Below, one piece after another: positions 1 through 8,726 of a stretch of DNA of 34,895 nucleotides (the first letter of the stretch is position 1; every line of letters begins with the position of its first letter). The DNA is from an uncultured Bacilli bacterium (lineage in GTDB: Bacteria > Bacillota_I > Bacilli_A > RF39 > UBA660): NCBI GenBank assembly GCA_910587725.1, contig CAJUNG010000012.1:1-34895 (forward strand), written 5' to 3'. The position numbers were made by a program, and so were the translations under genes. The notes below the pieces were generated by a model that saw only the letters and a program-made list of their open reading frames with translations, searched no databases and was not told the DNA's origin.

Positions 1-94
1 AATAAAGGAATAAGGAGATTTTATCATTCAAAAAGTGATAAATTTGAGATTATACAGGAAGAGTATAGGTAATGCAAGACTTACAGTTAAAATT

Positions 95-123
95 TTCGAA
101 ATCGTTGAAGATTATGTTATACT
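95..123 (+). promoter_or_regulatory. Putative yigZ promoter
   Basis: A -10 hexamer TATACT at 118-123 is preceded by TG at the extended -10 position (115-116) and, 17 bp upstream, by TTCGAA at 95-100, a weak -35. Transcription would begin close to 130, so the start codon at 140 lies very near the 5' end of the message. Confidence 0.45.
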
Positions 124-139
124 ATTTATGGTGATTTGT

Positions 140-724
140 ATGCTTGTCATTCGAAATAATTTAGAAGCAAAGATAGAAATTAAGGGTTCAAAGTTTATTG
201 CTAAGGTTTATCGGATTCACTCTGTTGGAGAGGTTTCTTCAATTTTAGAGGAATTAAAAAAAGAATATAAAGAAGCAACTCATATTTGTTATGCTTATAT
301 TGTTCATGGGGATAGAAAATGTTCTGATGATTCTGAACCTAGTGGTACAGCGGGGTTACCAATTTTACAAGTGTTAGAACGTCGAGATTTGAATTATGTA
401 CTTGCGGTAGTTGTTCGCTATTTTGGTGGAGTAAAACTTGGGGCTTCTAATCTTACCCGTGCTTATGCAAATATTGTTCGAGATGCTTTGAATGAGGCCG
501 TCTTTGCTACATTAACTTTGGGATATCTTATCGAAATAGAGGTGCCTTATGATAAAACTCAGCGGTTAGATTATTTACTTCGGGACATGGATAATGTGGT
601 TAAAGAATATCAGGAGGAAGTTAGATATCAGTTTTCTATTCCTAAAGAGGATTTCTCATCATTTTCTTGTTATCAACCAAAAGTTTTAAAAGAAGTTTAC
701 ATTGAAAAAAATCAATCAAAATGA
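140..724 (+). CDS. yigZ: YigZ/IMPACT family protein
   Basis: A 194-residue protein of the YigZ/IMPACT family, conserved cytoplasmic proteins with an N-terminal ribosomal-S5-like fold and a C-terminal ferredoxin-like domain; family members are linked to translation control, but the exact bacterial role is unsettled. The family signature is clear: an early EIKGSKFIA segment, the DDSEPSGTAG motif around residues 65-75, and VVVRYFGGVKLG followed by LTRAY. The frame is open back to 35, but the start at 140 is preferred because GGTGAT lies 4 bp upstream, a promoter ends at 123, and family members begin just before this segment; an in-frame ATG at 128 is the alternative. Nothing recognisable is coded in 1-139. 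The gene converges on the ucpA-like gene and the two share a terminator. Confidence 0.88.
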   Translation: MLVIRNNLEAKIEIKGSKFIAKVYRIHSVGEVSSILEELKKEYKEATHICYAYIVHGDRKCSDDSEPSGTAGLPILQVLERRDLNYVLAVVVRYFGGVKLGASNLTRAYANIVRDALNEAVFATLTLGYLIEIEVPYDKTQRLDYLLRDMDNVVKEYQEEVRYQFSIPKEDFSSFSCYQPKVLKEVYIEKNQSK

Positions 725-736
725 CTGATTTTTTTC
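704..736. terminator. Bidirectional terminator between yigZ and the SDR gene
   Basis: GAAAAAAATCA at 704-714 pairs perfectly with TGATTTTTTTC at 726-736, and an inner TCA/TGA extends the stem. The A and T tracts within the stem allow it to act in both directions. It covers the stop codons of both converging genes. Confidence 0.75.
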
Positions 737-1533
737 TATACTCCTACACTCATCGTTTCTGGTAAAGTGCTTCCCCCATCAATAACAAATTCGTGTCCTG
801 TGATATAAGAAGATTCATGACTTGCTAAGAAGGCTGCAAGTTCTCCTAGCTCTTCTATAGTGCCAAGGCGTTTCATTGGAATCCCCGCAGCAATTCCTTG
901 AATGACTTCGTCTGGGTTTTCTGGATTTGTGTCCTTTCCGATTCCTTCTACCATTGGTGTTAGGATATACCCTGGAAGGATTGCATTAGAACGAATATTG
1001 TTTCCAACAAATTCTACGGCAATCGCTTTTGAAAATCCAACAAGTGCTGCTTTTGTCGTTGCATAGGCAACTTCTCCGCTATCTGCAACCATTGGTCCAG
1101 TAACGCTAGAAAGGTTAACGATGCTAGATTCTTGATTCTTTTTCATCTGTGGGATAACGGCTTTAGTTACATTCCATGTTCCTTTAATATTGATATCGAA
1201 GTGAAAGTCTCTTGTTTCATCAGACATCGTATCAAAAGATTCTAATCTAGCAACACCCGCATTGTTGACTAAAATATCGATATGTCCAAATTCTTTCATG
1301 ACTTCATCTACGGCATTTTCTACGTTTTCTTTTTCTCTGATATCTACGGTATAACCGAATATTTTACGCCCTGGGTATGCTTCTTTTAGGGAGTTTATGG
1401 TTTCTTCTAAACATGTGGCATAATCTAAAATCGCAATTTCTGCACCATATTTTAAAAATACCTTTGCAATCCCTAATCCATTTCCCATAGCACCACCAGT
1501 AATGATGGCAACTTTTCCTTGTAATTTTTCCAT
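736..1533 (-). CDS. ucpA: SDR oxidoreductase, UcpA-like
   Basis: A 265-residue classical short-chain dehydrogenase/reductase, a cytoplasmic NAD(P)-dependent oxidoreductase. Visible motifs are the Rossmann glycine motif TGGAMGNGLG near residue 12, NNAG near 90, the catalytic serine in LSSVTG, the YATTK (YxxxK) pair near 157-161, and a C-terminal YITG...VIDGGSTLPET tail. The blocks MSD..RDFH.DINIKG.WNVTKAV, GELAAFLAS and the tail closely match Escherichia coli UcpA as I remember it, so orthology to UcpA is likely; its natural substrate is not established (E. coli UcpA has been linked to furfural tolerance). The ATG at 1533 is preceded by AAAAGGAG at a good distance. The gene stands alone, with a dyad upstream that could bind a repressor. 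Confidence 0.85.
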   Translation of the reverse strand: MEKLQGKVAIITGGAMGNGLGIAKVFLKYGAEIAILDYATCLEETINSLKEAYPGRKIFGYTVDIREKENVENAVDEVMKEFGHIDILVNNAGVARLESFDTMSDETRDFHFDINIKGTWNVTKAVIPQMKKNQESSIVNLSSVTGPMVADSGEVAYATTKAALVGFSKAIAVEFVGNNIRSNAILPGYILTPMVEGIGKDTNPENPDEVIQGIAAGIPMKRLGTIEELGELAAFLASHESSYITGHEFVIDGGSTLPETMSVGV

Positions 1534-1573
1534 TTTTTATCTCCTTTTTTCACCTGTATCATTATGTCGTATT

Positions 1574-1601
1574 ATGAAATTCTCTGATACATTAATTTCA
1601 T
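1574..1601. promoter_or_regulatory. Inverted repeat upstream of the UcpA-like gene
   Basis: ATGAAATT (1574-1581) and AATTTCAT (1594-1601) form perfect 8-bp arms around 12 bp, 41 bp upstream of the start codon. The 20-bp centre-to-centre spacing is about two helical turns, as in operators bound by dimeric regulators. No convincing -35/-10 pair could be fixed, so the operator role is an inference. Confidence 0.35.
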
Positions 1602-1614
1602 TCTACCAAATTTT

Positions 1615-1791
1615 TTAAAAAAAATCTAGGTGAGGCAAAGGTTTTTCAATGTGAATTGGTGAAAAAGACTTGAAATCGAATTTAGAATGATATAAATCTT
1701 TAAAAGAAATGTCTTTCTTTTCGATTGTTTCTTTTTTGTAAATGGTCATATAAGTAAGATTTAAATCTGTTTGATTAAAAATATCTATCAT
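1615..1791 (-). pseudogene. Possible 3' remnant of a displaced gene (58 codons)
   Basis: A 58-codon reading frame directly behind the hipA-like gene on the same strand. The frame is open upstream of the ATG at 1791 through at least 11 more codons into the 3' end of the hipA-like gene. There is no Shine-Dalgarno sequence before the ATG, which suggests the tail of an older gene whose 5' part was lost or replaced rather than a free-standing small gene. The product would be rich in Lys, Asp and Phe and ends in a Pro-Leu-Pro-His segment. I do not recognise the family, and a chance frame in AT-rich DNA is possible. Confidence 0.3.
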
Positions 1792-1811
1792 TTTGTGTCT
1801 AAGAAAATCAT

Positions 1812-3002
1812 CTAAACACTTTTTTCAATTAAATCTTTTAATTTATTTATCTGTCTATTTAGTAAAACGCATAATAACTGGATTCTCTTGTCACTCATTT
1901 TTGTGATACTCTGATACTGATGGAGTAGCTTATCAAACCATTCAGGTAAGTCATTGAGTTTTGTACTCTCAATTCTTGAAAAATCCTTAACTACTTTGAT
2001 TATCTCATCGAATGGTTTTACTTCATAAAATAATCTTCCATGATTAGAAATGGCAACTTCTCCTTCGCTATAGTAATCTACATTTAAAGCCATTCCATTA
2101 TCAAATATTGGGGCAACACTCAACCATTTAAGGGTATTAACGTCTCTTATAATACCAAAGTTATTAAGATGCCTATCTTCATTCATTATCAGAAAATCTA
2201 AAATATACATATTTTCCATTTGCTCTCTAGCATTTTTAATCCCATGATTTTCTAATACTTTAATGTAATCTTCATAATCTTCATAATTATTATGTCTTTG
2301 CATATGATTTCTTATTTGATAACCAGTTACAAGTTCTGTATCTTTTGTAATAAAACAAGGACATTTAGATACGACGGTATCTTTATAAGTATCAAGACTA
2401 TATTCCACATGTTTAAACCCTAAACGCTTACAGATTTCGCTAGCTAATACTTCATTAAATGGTTGTAATATTTCATTTTTATAACCGCCTTTAAGTAAAT
2501 ATCTAGTATCACCCTCGATAATCCAAGCCTTTTTTAACATTCCATCAGTCGTATTATTAGGAGTTTTAAGGGAAGCTTCTTTTGTTATCATTGTACTATT
2601 TAAAGATAGAGATGCCTCTAGAAATTCAGCATAATCAAAGTCATTATCAAAGAAATTTACATCATCATATTTTAAGTCGTTATCATAGGGTTTTAACCAA
2701 TACTGGTCTGATAAAGATAACCCAAACGCTTTATCTAGAAGTTCATCCGCAGTTTCTATATTAAGACGGTGAAGAAGTAAATCTAATTTATCTCGCCAAC
2801 TAGGAATACCTCTTCCTTTAAACCATTCTGTTAATCTGTTTAACAAAACTAATTCATCTTTTTCCTCTTCGTAATAGTTTTTAAGTAAAAGTGGCGCATA
2901 ATCGATATTGATAATTTCATACATTCTATCAAATATCCCAAAATTTGTATTATATTCTACCAACAAAACTTCTGTATTTTTATTCATAAGTACACATTTC
3001 AC
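1812..3002 (-). CDS. Orphan HipA-like protein kinase
   Basis: A roughly 396-residue protein with a HipA-type kinase fold, the serine/threonine kinase family best known as the toxin of hipBA modules. Seen in the sequence: a nucleotide-binding lysine in RYLLKGG near residue 168, the catalytic loop NEDRHLNNFG near 278, and the metal-binding FDNG near 302. The N-terminal ~130 residues do not resemble the HipA N-subdomain. No hipB-like antitoxin gene lies beside it, so it is an orphan; many Bacillota carry such stand-alone HipA-like proteins of unknown role. An ATG at 3011 abuts the Shine-Dalgarno AAAGGAG with no gap, so the GTG at 3002, 9 bp beyond it, is the better start. The local G+C (about 25-28% in the lines I counted) is lower than in neighbouring genes. 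Confidence 0.72.
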   Translation of the reverse strand: MKCVLMNKNTEVLLVEYNTNFGIFDRMYEIINIDYAPLLLKNYYEEEKDELVLLNRLTEWFKGRGIPSWRDKLDLLLHRLNIETADELLDKAFGLSLSDQYWLKPYDNDLKYDDVNFFDNDFDYAEFLEASLSLNSTMITKEASLKTPNNTTDGMLKKAWIIEGDTRYLLKGGYKNEILQPFNEVLASEICKRLGFKHVEYSLDTYKDTVVSKCPCFITKDTELVTGYQIRNHMQRHNNYEDYEDYIKVLENHGIKNAREQMENMYILDFLIMNEDRHLNNFGIIRDVNTLKWLSVAPIFDNGMALNVDYYSEGEVAISNHGRLFYEVKPFDEIIKVVKDFSRIESTKLNDLPEWFDKLLHQYQSITKMSDKRIQLLCVLLNRQINKLKDLIEKSV

Positions 3003-3029
3003 CAGAATCATCTCCTTTTAATTACTAAT

Positions 3030-3058
3030 ATTATACTAAAAATCGAGCCATCTTACAA
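3030..3058 (-). promoter_or_regulatory. hipA-like gene promoter
   Basis: Reading the minus strand, TTGTAA (3058-3053) is followed after exactly 17 bp by TATAAT (3035-3030), 18 bp before the Shine-Dalgarno sequence of the hipA-like gene. The -35 lies inside the loop of the addA terminator hairpin. Confidence 0.65.
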
Positions 3059-3065
3059 TGACTCG
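3038..3065 (-). terminator. addBA terminator overlapping the hipA-like promoter
   Basis: On the minus strand CGAGTCAT (3065-3058) pairs with ATGGCTCG (3051-3044), one G-T pair, around a 6-nt loop, followed by ATTTTT. It lies about 130 bp after the addA stop. The same bases form a dyad over the -35 region of the next promoter, so the site could also act as an operator. Confidence 0.55.
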
Positions 3066-3197
3066 TGATAAATCTTATATGTAAATTTATTACGTTTTCT
3101 ATTCTTTCTAATCCTGTTTTCAATGGCATTATTATTTTGTTTTTTTCAATAAACTATCATTTTTAATGGTTCATTTTGGATAGACTTAGTATTTGTT

Positions 3198-6100
3198 TTA
3201 TACTACTTGTTTTCCTTCTACTTCGATAAATTTACTTTCTAAGATAGAATATAGGTAAACTTCGATAGGTTTGTTCGTCTTTTTATAAATATAGTTTTTA
3301 TAACCAGTTAGCTGTTTGATATAAGCTTGGTCCATTACCTTTTTAAGTTTGTAATCAATGATGATGATTTTGTCTTCCTGCTCAATCAAAAGGTCAATCA
3401 TTCCTTGTTTGATTTTTTCTTTTTCCCTATCGATAAATTCAAATTCTTTATAGATTTTACTGTTTTCGATGTTTTTTAGGATGGGTTGGTTAAGAAATTC
3501 TTTGACTTTTTTTTCTTCGAATGCAGTTAAGCCACGATAATCTGGGTGATTAAAATCAATTAGTTCGAATATTTCATGAAATCTCAATCCCATTTGAATG
3601 GCTTCTTTTTCTTCTTGAGAAAGAAGATTTTTTGTCGTTTTCGAAAATTTTAGGTTTTCACTTAACTCTATGCGATATTCTACTTCTTCATAGATTAATG
3701 ATTTCCCTTTTTTTTCTAAAGTTTTATCATAATTAGAAGGTTTAATCAAATTGTAGTTTTTTGTTAATCCTATACTTGTTACATCAATTTGTCTTTTATA
3801 GGGAATGATGTTTGTCCAGATACTTTTTAAAATATCTAAGAATGAACGATATTTGATTTTTACTGTATTTTTTACTTTATCTTCAAGAAAAGACTCAATT
3901 TCTTTTTCGTTGTTTGTTAACATAATGATTTTTTCTCTTGCTCTAGTTAGTGCAACATAAAATAGTCGTATCTTTTCGCTAACCTCTTCTTCTAAATAAT
4001 TTTCTTTCATCGTGAAGAAGTTTATACTTTTCTTTTCTTCTTCCTGATAAAAAGGAAAGATGAATCCGTGTTTTTCATCAAAAATAAACTTTTCATTTAA
4101 GTCTTTGATGTTAAAGCGGTTAGAAAGTCCAGCCATATAGAGAACGGGGAACTCTAAACCTTTCGATTTATGAATTGTCATTAATTTAACTGCGTTATCG
4201 CTAGTGTTATTGAATGACATTTTAATTTCGCCGCCATCTCGAACCATTTTAGAAAAGGAGGTAATTGCCTCTTCTATCGAAAATCCTAGATTCGCCATTT
4301 CTTCAAAGACTTCTTTTAGATAAGTAATATGGGCGATGAGATGTTTAATGTTTCCGACCTCGATTTGTCGTTCATAAAAGGAGAAAGTGTGAATGACTTG
4401 TTCAAATAATTTTCTGATGTTTAAGTAAGGGTATTCTCTTAAAATCGGCTCTATCTTTTTCATTAACTTGCTTTCTTTGTAACTTTTCTTTTGGATGATG
4501 GTAAGAATTTCTTCTTCTGACATCTGAATTAGGTAACTACGAGAAACACTGACGAAGGCATAGATAAATTCACTAGTATACTCTTTTTTGTAGGCAAGTT
4601 GAATTAGTGTGAGCAAGTTATTGATAATATAGATATCATCTTCTTCGGTAATGTTAGTATCTTTATAAACATTTAATGGAATTTCTAAATATTCAAAGAT
4701 TTTTTTATATAAATCAAATTTTTTGGCAGTATCCATTAGAATAGCAAAATCATCAAATCGAGCATTTCTGAGACGGAAACTTTCTTTATCGATGACTTGG
4801 TAATTAGAAACGACTTTTTCTTGGATATCTTGGGCAATAGTGAATGCTTCTATTTCATCGTTTGTGTACCCTTTGATTCCTATATAATTATAGACTTCAA
4901 AATTTGCGTTTTGTTTTGTATCTTCTTGTTCATAATTTGTGTTTCCAAATACCATACGATGTGATTTTTGATAGTTACATCCTCCTAATTTGTCGTCCAT
5001 GACAAGATCGAAAATGTCATTGATATTTTGTAAAACTTCTCTTCTACTTCGAAAGTTTTTCATTAAATCAATCTTTACTCCTCCATCTTTTTCTTCGTAG
5101 GCATCATATTTTCCTTTGAAGATATAGGGATTAGCATTTCTAAAACGGTAGATGGATTGTTTAATATCTCCTACAGTATATACGTTATTGTTGGCAATCG
5201 CTTGGATGAAAGTTTCTTGTAAATCTGATGTGTCTTGGTATTCATCGACCATAATTTCCTCAAAATAATGTTTTAACTCTTCTTGAATTTCTTTATTTTC
5301 TTGCACTAAGAATATGGCCATTTTGGCAATGTCTGTGAATTCGAATGCAGAGTGTTCTCTTTTATAAAGGGTTATCTTCTCTTCTAATTCAAGGAAAATG
5401 TGAATTAAGACTTGGAGATATTTTTCTTGGTCTTCTAAAAGACGTTCAATTTCTTCTCTATCTTCATAAATCAAGTATTCTTTGATTTTATCGATTTGTT
5501 TTACGAGATGTTCCTTTTTCTTTTTTCCTTCTTCTTCTGTACCTCTAGGAATTGGACTTAATTTGATATGGATTGCTTTTTTCAATTCATCATAAGTAGA
5601 GGAATTCATTATCGGAAGTAAGGCTTCTTCTAAAGAAGCATAATAATCTCCGTCGACAAAGTAGGATAATTCTTCTAACGTCTCTTTTAATTCTTTTCCT
5701 TTTTCTATTAAAAGTCGTTCAAAATCCTGAATTTTTTTTGCTCTATTTTTTCTCTCATTATGAATGTAAGAAGTCAGAAAGGTGCGTTGGTCATATTTTA
5801 ACTCTAATTTATTATAAATATCTAATATTGCTTTTTTTAATTCCGTATCTTCTTTAGTGGTATATGATTCTAATAGGGCAAAAAAGTCTTGATTTTCTTC
5901 TTCGTAATAACGAGCAAAAATTTCTTCTAAAATGCGTTTTTTTTCTTGTTTCATGATGTTCTCATTGGTAATTTGAATATCTCTTTTGATATTTAAAAGA
6001 TAATGATATTTTTTCACGAGGGATAAAGAAAAAGAGTCGAAAGTCGTGATATATGCTGCATCTATTTTTTTTAGTTGTTCTTGGAGATTTGGACGTCCTT

Positions 6101-6314
6101 TAATTTTTGCCCTTATTCTTATCATCATTTCGAATGCTGCGGCTTTAGTGAAGGTTAAGATTAGTAAGCGGTCAATATCCACGCCTTGTTCTAGTTTTTT
6201 AATTACTCTTTCTGATAAAACGGCAGTCTTCCCACTTCCTGCACCAGCAGATACGATGATGTTTTTTCCTGATTCATCAATTGCTTGTTGTTGCTCTTTC
6301 GTCCATTTCGGCAT
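3198..6314 (-). CDS. addA: ATP-dependent helicase/nuclease subunit AddA
   Basis: A 1,038-residue subunit A of the AddAB (RexAB) helicase-nuclease, which resects double-strand breaks for homologous recombination. It is a UvrD/Rep superfamily-1 helicase with Walker A VSAGAGSGKT near residue 20, Walker B VDEYQDT near 355, VGDIKQSIYRFRNANP, the IHKSKGLEFP motif near 710 and YVALTRAREK near 790. The C-terminal RecB-type nuclease is recognised by GMIDLL and IIDYKLKK near 975-990, with the expected D and DYK residues. Subtilis-type AddA is about 200 residues longer, so this is a compact form. The gene overlaps the end of addB by 38 bp, which is typical of the operon. The ATG at 6314 has GGGGAGAGG 6 bp upstream. 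Confidence 0.95.
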   Translation of the reverse strand: MPKWTKEQQQAIDESGKNIIVSAGAGSGKTAVLSERVIKKLEQGVDIDRLLILTFTKAAAFEMMIRIRAKIKGRPNLQEQLKKIDAAYITTFDSFSLSLVKKYHYLLNIKRDIQITNENIMKQEKKRILEEIFARYYEEENQDFFALLESYTTKEDTELKKAILDIYNKLELKYDQRTFLTSYIHNERKNRAKKIQDFERLLIEKGKELKETLEELSYFVDGDYYASLEEALLPIMNSSTYDELKKAIHIKLSPIPRGTEEEGKKKKEHLVKQIDKIKEYLIYEDREEIERLLEDQEKYLQVLIHIFLELEEKITLYKREHSAFEFTDIAKMAIFLVQENKEIQEELKHYFEEIMVDEYQDTSDLQETFIQAIANNNVYTVGDIKQSIYRFRNANPYIFKGKYDAYEEKDGGVKIDLMKNFRSRREVLQNINDIFDLVMDDKLGGCNYQKSHRMVFGNTNYEQEDTKQNANFEVYNYIGIKGYTNDEIEAFTIAQDIQEKVVSNYQVIDKESFRLRNARFDDFAILMDTAKKFDLYKKIFEYLEIPLNVYKDTNITEEDDIYIINNLLTLIQLAYKKEYTSEFIYAFVSVSRSYLIQMSEEEILTIIQKKSYKESKLMKKIEPILREYPYLNIRKLFEQVIHTFSFYERQIEVGNIKHLIAHITYLKEVFEEMANLGFSIEEAITSFSKMVRDGGEIKMSFNNTSDNAVKLMTIHKSKGLEFPVLYMAGLSNRFNIKDLNEKFIFDEKHGFIFPFYQEEEKKSINFFTMKENYLEEEVSEKIRLFYVALTRAREKIIMLTNNEKEIESFLEDKVKNTVKIKYRSFLDILKSIWTNIIPYKRQIDVTSIGLTKNYNLIKPSNYDKTLEKKGKSLIYEEVEYRIELSENLKFSKTTKNLLSQEEKEAIQMGLRFHEIFELIDFNHPDYRGLTAFEEKKVKEFLNQPILKNIENSKIYKEFEFIDREKEKIKQGMIDLLIEQEDKIIIIDYKLKKVMDQAYIKQLTGYKNYIYKKTNKPIEVYLYSILESKFIEVEGKQVV

Positions 6315-8649
6315 GGTTATCCTCTCCCCTTTCGATATTTACGAAGTCTTTTTCCTGGTGAAAACAAATGTCTTGAAATTGGCAGAATTCGCATCCTTTA
6401 TTTTCGCCGTCGATTCGTTTGGGATTGATTGGAAAATCGGCATTTAAAATCTTGGTTGCGGCATCTCTCACTTTTTCTTCGACTTCTTGAATTAATTGTT
6501 CTACCTCATCCTCGCTTAATAATTTGGCATATTTATACCAACCATTTTTGGTTTTCTTTAAGGATTGAATCATCTCACTATTTTCATAAGTTACATCCCA
6601 TAATTCTAGAAGGTCTTCCCGACTTGTCGTGTATCCTTGAAGTCGCAAATTTTTTTCTTTTTCTTCAGGTTTTCCTGAAAATAATAATTTTTGTAAGTAA
6701 ATTCCACAAATTGTGTGGTGAGAAAACCGGTTTGACTTTTTCAATAGATACATATATGCAGGAAGTTGCATTTTTAACCCGTAGGGAACGTAAGATAGGT
6801 CAATATTAGCAGAACCTGTTTTATAATCGACAATACTTACTAAAGCTTGACCATTTTTGTTATATTCATAAATCTTATCGATTACTCCCATAAACGTTGT
6901 ATTGGTATCTGTATTATCAATGGGAACATAAAACTTTTCTTCTAAGTAATGTTTAGAAAATCCAGTAAGTTTCTCTTGTTTTTGGATGACTTCAATGACT
7001 TTTTCTAAATCTTTTTTTAATTTATTCAAATAGAACGATTCTTTTTTACTCAGTTCGTATTTTTCTAACTCTTCTTGATAGGCTTGATTAAACAGAAAAT
7101 CTTCATCATACATTTTGGCTAATACCCCATGAAATATGTTTCCTAGTTTTAAGGTTTGGGTTTCTTCAAATTTTGCGATTTTTAATATATTTTGTAGAAA
7201 GTAGCGAAAACTGCACCGATAGAAATTATCTAATGAAGAATAAGAAAGAAGTAGTTTGTGGTCTAAAAAGTCTTTTAAAATCTCTGGATTTATTTTTTGA
7301 TAAGCATGATTATAAGTGCGATAGTTAATGTTGTGCGTGACATAATAATCGTTTAATTTTTCACTTTTTATTCCGTATTTAATATAATCATCTAACATTC
7401 CTGCTAAGCGAATCTTATCCCAAGTTTTAGCGTGGTGTTTAATGGATTCACTAGGAATTTCTACATTCATTTGATCATCTTCAATTAATGTAGATGGGTA
7501 GTACTCATTAAAGTCATCATTTTTAGCATAGGTTATCGTCAAATTAGAAATTTGGTATAACGTGTTCATCAAGGCTTTTTTTCTTAAACGATTTTCTTCT
7601 TCGGTCGTTGACATGTTTAATTCTTTTTTTAATTGATTGGACAAAAAGTCTTCATCTTTTTTTATGATAGGAAATCTTCCATTAGTAAATCCGATAACAA
7701 ATACATGGTCATCGTTTTCTAATGTTAGGTTTTCTAAAGAGATTATTTCAATACTCTCTGATAAGGTTACTCCCTTTATTTTTGTTTCCTTTAATTTGTC
7801 TTCTAATAATGTCAATAGTATTTCTGGTTCAATTTTTTCATCTAGATGATTAAAAATGTCTAAGATTTGTTCATAGATATCTTCTTTAATTTGTTGTTCT
7901 TGGAATTCATTTAGGATGGCGAAAAAGCTCTTCTGTTCTTGTTTCCTTTTTAAAATTTTCTTTCCTATTTGTGTTTCGAACAGAGAGACTTTATCTTCTA
8001 CTTCTATCGGAAGAGGAAAAAATGCAAGTAGTTCTTGAAATGTTTTTTTGTAAGTATCGTCTAGTCCTGCTAACTTTATCTTATGCCATGGGATTCCTTT
8101 CGTAAAAAGAGAAATCATTTTTTCTAAAATAAATTCTACCTCTTCTTCTAAAGTAGGAAATTCGTATACAGTGAGGACTTTCTTTTCCGTCTCTTCTTTC
8201 GAAATTACCTCTACTTTAGTGATTTGTTTTAATTCATCGATGAAGGCGATATCTTCTTTTTTATAAAAATCGTAACCAGTGATTAAAATGCTTTTTTCTT
8301 TTAAAGAAGATAAAAACAGGTCGTTTTTTTTAACGATTCCTTTTTCTTCTAAGCTTTTTCGTTTTTCGTATAGTGCTTTTAATTTTTTACTAGAAGTATT
8401 TTCTTTTACAACCATCATGTTTTTTAAATAGATTTTGGCAATGTCACTTTTGATGTGGTCCATCCGCATTAATTCAATGACGGCATCCTCATCGTAATCA
8501 AAATATATCTTTTTTTTGCATTCTTCAAGTGTCATGATTTTGACACGAAAAAGATTGGTGCTTTGACTGATTTCTTGCAGTAGCTTTTTTTTGTTTGTAG
8601 ATGGTGTAAGAATTAATGTGTTATCGCAGATTTTATCACAAATATTCAT
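6277..8649 (-). CDS. addB: ATP-dependent nuclease subunit AddB (short form)
   Basis: The AddB partner of AddA, 790 residues. The C-terminal nuclease is intact: IVDYKTG near 643 carries the DYK residues. The four-cysteine iron-sulphur staple can be assembled from a cysteine in FYRCSFRYFLQ near 487 and three in GCEFCQFQDIC near 753-760. The N-terminal part is reduced; the Walker A GxxGxGKS/T expected near the start of Bacillus AddB is absent, with ILTPSTNKKK in its place, and the protein is about 370 residues shorter than the Bacillus form. It begins with a good Shine-Dalgarno sequence (AGGAGGGGG) and is the first gene of the addB-addA operon. Alternative label: PD-(D/E)XK nuclease family protein. 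Confidence 0.88.
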   Translation of the reverse strand: MNICDKICDNTLILTPSTNKKKLLQEISQSTNLFRVKIMTLEECKKKIYFDYDEDAVIELMRMDHIKSDIAKIYLKNMMVVKENTSSKKLKALYEKRKSLEEKGIVKKNDLFLSSLKEKSILITGYDFYKKEDIAFIDELKQITKVEVISKEETEKKVLTVYEFPTLEEEVEFILEKMISLFTKGIPWHKIKLAGLDDTYKKTFQELLAFFPLPIEVEDKVSLFETQIGKKILKRKQEQKSFFAILNEFQEQQIKEDIYEQILDIFNHLDEKIEPEILLTLLEDKLKETKIKGVTLSESIEIISLENLTLENDDHVFVIGFTNGRFPIIKKDEDFLSNQLKKELNMSTTEEENRLRKKALMNTLYQISNLTITYAKNDDFNEYYPSTLIEDDQMNVEIPSESIKHHAKTWDKIRLAGMLDDYIKYGIKSEKLNDYYVTHNINYRTYNHAYQKINPEILKDFLDHKLLLSYSSLDNFYRCSFRYFLQNILKIAKFEETQTLKLGNIFHGVLAKMYDEDFLFNQAYQEELEKYELSKKESFYLNKLKKDLEKVIEVIQKQEKLTGFSKHYLEEKFYVPIDNTDTNTTFMGVIDKIYEYNKNGQALVSIVDYKTGSANIDLSYVPYGLKMQLPAYMYLLKKSNRFSHHTICGIYLQKLLFSGKPEEKEKNLRLQGYTTSREDLLELWDVTYENSEMIQSLKKTKNGWYKYAKLLSEDEVEQLIQEVEEKVRDAATKILNADFPINPKRIDGENKGCEFCQFQDICFHQEKDFVNIERGEDNHAEMDERATTSN

Positions 8650-8675
8650 GAGTCCCCCTCCTAAGTTTTCTCAAA

Positions 8676-8708
8676 CAGAAAAAGACATTTGTTTTTTCTC
8701 TGTCTTTT
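8676..8708 (-). promoter_or_regulatory. Leader hairpin of addB
   Basis: In the addB 5' untranslated region AAAAGACA (minus strand, 8708-8701) can pair perfectly with TGTCTTTT (8687-8680). Bases just inside the first arm (CAGAGAAAAA) can pair instead with the T-rich TTTTTCTG segment ending at 8676. Two mutually exclusive foldings, one with an oligo-T tail, are the shape of an attenuator, but no sensing domain is recognisable. Confidence 0.35.
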
Positions 8709-8726
8709 ATGTTGTTTTCTATTTTT

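Noticed and set aside
1..139. Extension of yigZ back to position 35
   Set aside because: The added 35 codons have no family similarity, the putative start has no ribosome binding site, and a promoter lies inside the extension.
2582..2764. Plus-strand frame inside the hipA-like gene
   Set aside because: It is antisense to a gene with clear kinase motifs, has no ribosome binding site and no recognisable domain. The same applies to the other opposite-strand frames inside addA, addB, pnp, rpoD and comEC.
3090..3160. 32-codon minus-strand frame between addA and the hipA-like gene
   Set aside because: There is no ribosome binding site, it runs through the addBA terminator and the hipA-like promoter, and it is likely chance in AT-rich DNA.
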